The notes under the pieces were generated by a model, which was not told where the DNA came from, did not search any database, and saw nothing but the letters and a program-made list of their open reading frames with translations. The position numbers and the translations under genes were made by a program. Below, in pieces: positions 16,466 through 21,212 of a stretch of 22,916 bases of DNA. Positions within the stretch are counted from its first letter, which is position 1. The number at the start of each line of letters is the position of its first letter. This DNA comes from a virus, in the IMG/VR virus record IMGVR_UViG_3300008450_000492, positions 1 to 22,916 of that record; one strand, written 5' to 3'.

Positions 16466-16860
16466 TAATCATTATCTATGTTATTTCGAGTATCAGAGAT
16501 AGTAGTACCTGTGATATACGAAGGAGTTGGTTTTGTTCCGTTTAAATCTAAAATAGCTGGAGGAGGAACTGCATTAGATGCTAATCCTAATAAGGAAGGA
16601 GGTAAGTTATAAGCATTAAATATATTTTGGGCTCCTTGAGCATCAGATCCATTTAATGAATAACTACTACTTATATTTCCATCATTAGAATGGATAGATT
16701 TTTTATTAGCTGGTGAGAAAATACCTTGTGCTTGTGGATTAACAGGTATATCTGCCCCATGATTGTATGATTCATTAGTTATTGAGAGAGTATGACTCCC
16801 ATAACCTGTCTCAGGCAATTGACTTGGTTGAGTAGCTAATAATAACTCTATTAAAGCCAT
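16465..16860 (-). CDS. Small conserved phage protein, paralogue B of a tandem pair
   Basis: This 131-residue protein begins MALIELLLATQ and is a tandem paralogue of the 105-aa protein just upstream. Shared segments are MALI(E/D)LL, a middle NPQA, then SIHSN(D/N)G, SYSLNGS(D/N)AQGAQN and NAYN, and a late LDLNG versus MDLDG followed by TP and Y. It is Asn/Ser/Pro-rich, mostly polar, and has no signal peptide or membrane segment. I recognise the MALI...SLNG...DLNG pattern from small proteins in other large phage tail clusters; its function is not known. The gene begins 1 nt after the first copy, with AGAGGAT upstream of its ATG, the only weakly SD-like leader in the window (it is also the end of the previous coding sequence). 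It ends overlapping the next ATG. Confidence 0.7.
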   Translation of the reverse strand: MALIELLLATQPSQLPETGYGSHTLSITNESYNHGADIPVNPQAQGIFSPANKKSIHSNDGNISSSYSLNGSDAQGAQNIFNAYNLPPSLLGLASNAVPPPAILDLNGTKPTPSYITGTTISDTRNNIDND

Positions 16861-16861
16861 G

Positions 16862-17179
16862 TTATCCTCTTACTATATTTACTCCTTCAGGTGAGTTATT
16901 AGCGTAGGTAGGTGGGGTATAACCATCTAAATCCATAGGTCCACCAGCTCCGGCAGGTAATGGTAAACTGTTGCTATATCCATCGTTATACGCGTTATAC
17001 ACGTTTTGAGCTCCTTGAGCATTAGATCCATTTAATGAGTAACTATTATTAGGGTCACCGTTATTTGAATGGATTGAAAATGGATTACCAATATTAGCTT
17101 GTGGATTTATCTCAATACCTTCACCATTATTGTAAGATAATGAACTACCTTGATTTTGTAATAAGTCTATTAAAGCCAT
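16862..17179 (-). CDS. Small conserved phage protein, paralogue A of a tandem pair
   Basis: This 105-residue protein (MALIDLLQNQGSSLSYNNGEG at the start) is the shorter copy of the pair. Its core, SIHSNNG then SYSLNGSNAQGAQNVYNAYN, is nearly the same as in paralogue B. Residues about 70-90 (LPLPAGAGGPMDLDGYTPP) give the conserved Leu-Asp-Gly-Pro element. It is polar and probably an extended or scaffold-like protein; no catalytic motif is visible. Location directly after the tape measure and before the baseplate genes suggests a tail-tip or assembly role, an inference. The 41-nt leader carries the ATATTTAT motif and a segment shared with the tape measure leader. Confidence 0.7.
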   Translation of the reverse strand: MALIDLLQNQGSSLSYNNGEGIEINPQANIGNPFSIHSNNGDPNNSYSLNGSNAQGAQNVYNAYNDGYSNSLPLPAGAGGPMDLDGYTPPTYANNSPEGVNIVRG

Positions 17180-17199
17180 AGTTTTATGTTTTTAATTAA

Positions 17200-17218
17200 T
17201 TGTTTGGTATAAATATTA
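17200..17218 (-). promoter_or_regulatory. ATATTTAT motif with TTGTTTGG flank before paralogue A
   Basis: The coding strand reads TAATATTTATACCAAACAA. The core TATTTATA is at 17208-17215, 28 nt before the ATG at 17179. The same 19 letters, with one extra base inside, occur before the tape measure gene at 19571-19590. Confidence 0.4.
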
Positions 17219-17220
17219 TA

Positions 17221-19563
17221 TTAAGCTGAGATTCCAACGGATTTAGTAGCTGTTGTTGTACCAAATGTATCAAAATCAAATTCTTTCCTAGCTGATGTAG
17301 CTGTATTAAATGCTATAGCTTGTAATGCAGCTAACAATTCAGGACTACTATTAGATGTAGGTGCTGTTACCGCTCCAGCACTCATAGGTGTAACAGTAGC
17401 ATCTTGTGTTTGTTGTGGGCTATTAGTACTTAAATAAGCATAATCACTCTTAATTCCTTGTGCTACAGGTACTAACATTCCTCCTTCAGGCTTAGATATT
17501 ACTAAACCACCATCAGGATTAATAGCTCCATCTTTTACCATAGCAAAAGCACCTACAGCTGCCATAACAGCTGCTAAACCCCCAATAATAAATGGAGTAG
17601 CTGCTCCTAAAGTACTAGCTTCAGCGGCTGTTACCTTAGCAGCGGCTTCAGCTGTGGCTATAGTTGTTTTTGTCCTTTCAGCAGCTATTAATTCAGCCAT
17701 AGCTTTTTTCTGGGCATCTAATGCTGCTCTTTGTAATACAAATTGAGCTGTAGTAGCTATTAACCCTCCTATTAATCGGCCTGTTATTAATCCTGCTATA
17801 GCTCCAACCGCTAGTTTAATGTTTTCAAATAACTTTTTAACATTATCTCCATTTGATAAGAATTCTTTTAAAGAAAGCAACATTCCTCGCATTGGACCTT
17901 CTAATAAATCACCTACCGCTTCTTTTAAATCTAATATTAATTCATTAAAGTCAGCTTGAATATCTGTTCTTTCCATAGCAGCTGCTAAAGCTGTCTCATC
18001 ACCAGCTGCTGCTAACAACTGGTTAGCTGCTTCTACTTCTCCTCTAGCTTTTAAATCCTCAACCATTTTAAGTAAATTCTCTCTTTGTTGAGTACCTAAT
18101 TTATTTAAATTGTCTTGTTGGATTAAAGCATTAGAAAATTCATCAACAGTCATCCCCGCGGCTTGAGCTAATGATTCTTGTTCAAACACAGTTCGACCCA
18201 TAAAATCATTAATACCACCAACTTCTTTCATTACTAAAGCTTGAGCTTCAGCTGTTTTACCCGCTAAAGCTAATGAACGAGCTTCTTCAAGATTTAATTC
18301 TTTACCAGTTAGTAATTCAGCTTCTAACTCATTAGCTATAGATGATTCAAAATCTAATAATTTTTTAGCAGCAGCATTTGATTGTTCAATGCTCATACCT
18401 AAACTCTTAGATAAAACTACTGCTTTAGCTATTTGCTCAGTACTATTACCATATTGTAAGCGAAGTTGACCTTGAACTTTAGCAACATCCGCTGTAACAT
18501 CTTTCATGCTTAACATTATACCTTTTTGTTTTGACAAATTGGTAACTTGTTTAGCTATAAGTAATACACCTTCTTTTTGAGACTGGTTATTTACTGCGAA
18601 TAATGTGCTTAATTTAGCAGCTTCTTCGCCTTGTATTCCCATCTTTTTGGTTAAATTTATTTGACCTTTAACCATCTCATCAGAGAACATACCAGCTGTG
18701 CCTATAGAAGCATTTAATTGGTTTTGAGCTTCAACTTGATTTCGGACATTGTAGTAGATATCTCCACTAGTGTCTCGAATTTCTTTCATTCTATCACGTA
18801 GTATTTCTGCTCCTTCATAGGTTACACCCATGTTTTTAGAAATATCTACTAACTGTTTATCTACATTTAAGGCCGCTTCATAAGCGAATTTAAAAGCAGC
18901 TACTATAAGATTAACAGCATTAGCTGGGTCTAAGAAACTTTTTTTCAAACTTCGACCTACAGATTTACCTCCTTCTTTTATGACATCAAAAGCATTTCCT
19001 CCAGCTTCAGCTACTTCTTTCATCTTTTTAGCTGCGCCATCTAAATCCATAAATTTAGCTAATGGGCCTGGTAGTTCTTTGTTTAAGGTTTCTACCGCAT
19101 TACCCATTATACCGTAAGCATGTATTATTTTTCTTTCTGCTTTTTCCCTTTCTTTTATTTCTTGATTAATTTTTTTAAGTATATCTTTATGTTCATTAAG
19201 TATACCTTTTTCTTTAAATCTATATTTAAGTTGATCTTGATTTGATCTAAGTTGATCAGCTGTGGCTTCTTTATTACCTTTTAATATGTTATGGGTGTCT
19301 CGAAGAATATCATTGGTTTTTTTAAACCAATTAATTTGTTTTTGAACAGATAGACTTACATCTTGAATGTCCTTAACAAGATCTTTAAAATTTTTAATAA
19401 CATCTTTGACTTCACCACCTATATCATCAAGGCGTTTCTTAACTTGATTAAGTTCTTTATTTAATTCTCTAACACTTTTTCCAGTGTCATTAAATTCTTC
19501 TCCAAGTTTTTTATAAGCTGCTTCTAATTCTTGTACTTTTTGAGCTCTATTATTTGCTGCCAT
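17221..19563 (-). CDS. Tail tape measure protein
   Basis: This 780-residue protein has the classical form of a tape measure. Residues 1-170 are charged coiled coil (many Lys, Glu, Asp and Gln), followed by an Ala-rich helical body up to about 570. Two hydrophobic segments lie at about 584-602 and 653-676, separated by an Ala/Glu helix. After the second comes DGAINPDGGLVISKPEGG (678-695), an element often found near the C-terminus of tape measure proteins in large phages, and then a low-complexity Thr/Ser tail. It sets tube length during assembly and is expelled at infection; the hydrophobic segments may enter the host membrane. At the rule of about 0.15 nm per residue it predicts a tail near 115 nm, in the range of T4. 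It follows the chaperone pair, the usual order. ATG start with no Shine-Dalgarno sequence. Confidence 0.88.
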   Translation of the reverse strand: MAANNRAQKVQELEAAYKKLGEEFNDTGKSVRELNKELNQVKKRLDDIGGEVKDVIKNFKDLVKDIQDVSLSVQKQINWFKKTNDILRDTHNILKGNKEATADQLRSNQDQLKYRFKEKGILNEHKDILKKINQEIKEREKAERKIIHAYGIMGNAVETLNKELPGPLAKFMDLDGAAKKMKEVAEAGGNAFDVIKEGGKSVGRSLKKSFLDPANAVNLIVAAFKFAYEAALNVDKQLVDISKNMGVTYEGAEILRDRMKEIRDTSGDIYYNVRNQVEAQNQLNASIGTAGMFSDEMVKGQINLTKKMGIQGEEAAKLSTLFAVNNQSQKEGVLLIAKQVTNLSKQKGIMLSMKDVTADVAKVQGQLRLQYGNSTEQIAKAVVLSKSLGMSIEQSNAAAKKLLDFESSIANELEAELLTGKELNLEEARSLALAGKTAEAQALVMKEVGGINDFMGRTVFEQESLAQAAGMTVDEFSNALIQQDNLNKLGTQQRENLLKMVEDLKARGEVEAANQLLAAAGDETALAAAMERTDIQADFNELILDLKEAVGDLLEGPMRGMLLSLKEFLSNGDNVKKLFENIKLAVGAIAGLITGRLIGGLIATTAQFVLQRAALDAQKKAMAELIAAERTKTTIATAEAAAKVTAAEASTLGAATPFIIGGLAAVMAAVGAFAMVKDGAINPDGGLVISKPEGGMLVPVAQGIKSDYAYLSTNSPQQTQDATVTPMSAGAVTAPTSNSSPELLAALQAIAFNTATSARKEFDFDTFGTTTATKSVGISA

Positions 19564-19570
19564 CTATAGG

Positions 19571-19590
19571 TTGTTTGGATATAAATATTA
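19571..19590 (-). promoter_or_regulatory. ATATTTAT motif with TTGTTTGG flank before the tape measure gene
   Basis: The coding strand reads TAATATTTATATCCAAACAA in the 33-nt gap. The core TATTTATA is at 19580-19587, 16 nt before the ATG. It matches the leader of paralogue A except for one inserted base. Confidence 0.4.
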
Positions 19591-19596
19591 AAAGAA

Positions 19597-19938
19597 TTAA
19601 TATTTTGCAGGACCTCGTCCCTTAACAAAATCTTGAGGATTTATAACTGTAGTATTTTGAGAATTAGAAGATTTAGAGTTAGCCTTTTTAGTAGCTTCAG
19701 CTTCTTTCTCATAGAAATCTGAGATTTGTTGGTAAGTAAAATTTCTTAACCAAACCGGCATTCTGTAAACTGTTTCCCAGTCATATCCTCCTTTACCATG
19801 GAATACTATCTCATGAATTTGAGAAAATAGATTTCTTCGAGAAATAGCTGCTTCCTTAAAACTCAGGGTAAAAAAAGTTGATACCAATTGGGATGCTGAC
19901 TCTATCTTCACTCCCGTCGGGAAAAAAAGTAAGATCAA
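19597..19938 (-). CDS. Downstream frame of a tail assembly chaperone, probably expressed by +1 frameshift
   Basis: This frame overlaps the preceding gene by 83 nt. From its conserved part it reads KEAAISRRNLFSQIHEIVF, then YDWETVYRMPVWLRNFTY, then a Lys/Ser/Asn-rich end. YDW..VY.MP.WLR.F is typical of the small second part of tail assembly chaperones. No ATG precedes this region; only TTG (19938), GTG (19911) and another TTG are available, all before the conserved part. The more likely expression is a +1 shift at the end of the upstream frame, giving a fusion of about 329 residues (243 + 86, the latter read from 19857). It sits just before the tape measure gene, like gpG/gpGT of lambda. Independent initiation from TTG/GTG cannot be excluded; coordinates give the full open frame. 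Confidence 0.65.
   Translation of the reverse strand: MILLFFPTGVKIESASQLVSTFFTLSFKEAAISRRNLFSQIHEIVFHGKGGYDWETVYRMPVWLRNFTYQQISDFYEKEAEATKKANSKSSNSQNTTVINPQDFVKGRGPAKY
19855..19864 (-). promoter_or_regulatory. Candidate +1 programmed frameshift site GAG TTT TAA G
   Basis: The coding strand reads GAG TTT TAA G at the end of the upstream frame. A Phe-tRNA on TTT can re-pair with TTT one base forward, after which AAG is read and the downstream frame continues. A slow stop codon directly after a slippery codon is the principle of the RF2 (prfB) +1 shift. Run-of-T alternatives are AAC TTT TTT TAC a few codons earlier and a T7 run at 19922-19928. Confidence 0.45.
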
Positions 19939-20587
19939 TATCTGGCTGCGTGTTTTTAATATGATCTCTTAGCGCTTTAGAATCTCGAGCTAAGAGAGCG
20001 TTGTCGACAAACTCTCGTATATATTTTTGATCTCGTTCTCCATTAATGGATGTTATCATATATTTTAGTCGAGTTGATAACTCTGGGGTGTGATTTTTAT
20101 TAATTTTTTTAAGACCATCTAATTCAGCTTGAATCTTATTCTCATCACCATGAGTTAATAATTTATACATTATATTAACTTTAGAATGAGGTGCTGTAAA
20201 CGAAAACTCATTTATCCCTTTAGTGAATGTTTTTTCATCAATAGGTTTATTTTCAATTGATGTTAAATCAACTGTGTATTCTTCTCCACCATAAGTAAAT
20301 GTGTAGTCTTTACCATATCCTAAAATACGAGCTGCTACCATAATAGCATTTTTATCACCCGCTATAAGATCATTATAATCAATTTTACTTACAATTAAAG
20401 ATTTCATTAATTCATCCAATACTATACCTTTTTGTATGTAAGAAGCATTAGTTAAAATATCTTCTTCTTTAGCGGTCATATATTTCATTTCAATTTGACC
20501 TGATGAAAGTGGATTGTCTGTTGGGTAAACTAAACCTTTTGAAGGTAGATCTATAATTTCTGTTGGTAACTTAATTGGGGTACTCAT
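19856..20587 (-). CDS. T4 gp26-like baseplate/tail assembly protein (PF12322-type), chaperone upstream frame
   Basis: This 243-residue protein has the features of the T4 baseplate-protein family that includes gp26: an N-terminal LPTEIIDLPSKGLVYP, then IEMKYMTAKEEDILTN (about 33-48), a predicted helical middle (VDNALLARDSKALRDHI), and a final IPIGINFFYPEF. It is cytoplasmic and used for tail assembly; in this position (tube, this gene, tape measure) it resembles the short form of a tail assembly chaperone. The stop TAA at 19856-19858 lies 83 nt inside the next frame, which is +1 relative to it. The ATG is 97 nt after the tube gene, behind a terminator and one ATATTTAT motif, so it probably belongs to a new transcript. 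No Shine-Dalgarno sequence is visible. Confidence 0.78.
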   Translation of the reverse strand: MSTPIKLPTEIIDLPSKGLVYPTDNPLSSGQIEMKYMTAKEEDILTNASYIQKGIVLDELMKSLIVSKIDYNDLIAGDKNAIMVAARILGYGKDYTFTYGGEEYTVDLTSIENKPIDEKTFTKGINEFSFTAPHSKVNIMYKLLTHGDENKIQAELDGLKKINKNHTPELSTRLKYMITSINGERDQKYIREFVDNALLARDSKALRDHIKNTQPDIDLTFFPDGSEDRVSIPIGINFFYPEF

Positions 20588-20618
20588 AATCTAATTTTAA
20601 TATAACTTTATTGTCGTA

Positions 20619-20626
20619 TATAAATA
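20619..20626 (-). promoter_or_regulatory. ATATTTAT motif between the terminator and the chaperone gene
   Basis: The coding strand reads ATATATTTATATACG, 31 nt before the ATG at 20587 and just after the terminator. If the terminator works, a promoter must lie in the 44 nt that remain, and this motif is the best candidate. Confidence 0.4.
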
Positions 20627-20630
20627 TATA

Positions 20631-20663
20631 GAAAAAAAAGAAGCTCGCCAAATAGCGAGCTCT
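20631..20663 (-). terminator. Intrinsic terminator after the tail tube gene
   Basis: On the coding strand AGCTCGC, a loop TATTTG, and GCGAGCT form a perfect 7-bp GC-rich stem (20655-20661 with 20642-20648), followed by TC and eight T. On the opposite strand the stem is followed by TCTTTTT, so weak bidirectional action is possible. Confidence 0.85.
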
Positions 20664-20684
20664 TTTTATAAATTTTGTTAGCGA

Positions 20685-21173
20685 TTAGTAGTTTAATACG
20701 CAATAATCCATTCCTAAATTCAATGTGATGTTTTGGGCTGCTGTGTCATTATCCCAGTTATATTCACCAAATTCGGCTGATTTAATAAATGCTCCGACAA
20801 TTACCCACTCACTAACAATATCTCCCACAGGTCCTAATACTTGAATAGAAACTTGTTTCTTATAGAAATCTGAGTAACCATCACGGCCTGTTACTGATTC
20901 ATGGTGTAAACGAACCCATTCCATTACTGATTGAGCACCTGAAGGGGTGATTGGGTCAAATAATGTCATTGTTAAATCGTTCCACTTTAACTTACCTTTA
21001 ATTTTACGATAAGTGTTTATATAATTCAACGTTATTTCTTCTTGTGTGAACCCAACTGAACCAACACCTTTAATAATATATGAAGGTATACCGTCAACTA
21101 TCATTATAAACCTGTTCTGTACTTTAGGTTCAAAAGGGGTGAAAAATATGTCGTTTGTACTTAAAATTGCCAT
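20685..21173 (-). CDS. gp19: Tail tube protein (T4 gp19 family)
   Basis: This 162-residue protein, about the size of T4 gp19 (163), has the expected features: N-terminal FTPFEPKVQNRFIMIVDGIPSY, then IKGVGSVGFTQEEITLNYINTYRK (about 34-57), LTMTLFDPITPSGAQSVMEWV, YKKQVSIQVLGPVG, and IVGAFIKSAEFGEYNWDND. These correspond to the Phage_T4_gp19 family (PF06841). It polymerises as stacked hexamers to form the inner tube through which DNA passes. The gene is 39 nt after the sheath gene and is followed by an intrinsic terminator, so tube and sheath, both needed in many copies, would share one transcript. Its leader holds a 19-nt block identical to that before the fibre gene at 858. ATG start, no Shine-Dalgarno sequence. 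Confidence 0.92.
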   Translation of the reverse strand: MAILSTNDIFFTPFEPKVQNRFIMIVDGIPSYIIKGVGSVGFTQEEITLNYINTYRKIKGKLKWNDLTMTLFDPITPSGAQSVMEWVRLHHESVTGRDGYSDFYKKQVSIQVLGPVGDIVSEWVIVGAFIKSAEFGEYNWDNDTAAQNITLNLGMDYCVLNY

Positions 21174-21188
21174 GTTACTTTATTTTAT

Positions 21189-21196
21189 TATAAATA
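21189..21196 (-). promoter_or_regulatory. ATATTTAT motif before the tail tube gene
   Basis: The coding strand reads GATATTTATAATAAAATAAA, ending 15 nt before the ATG at 21173. The 19 nt at 21179-21197 are identical to 858-876. Confidence 0.35.
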
Positions 21197-21212
21197 TCTA
21201 TTCTTTTAATTT

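Noticed and set aside
19597-19857. The overlap of two frames as a sequencing error or pseudogene
   Set aside because: The first frame ends with a family-like C-terminus (IPIGINFFYP) and the second holds a conserved chaperone motif. The location before the tape measure is where frameshift pairs are expected. An error cannot be fully excluded from one sequence.
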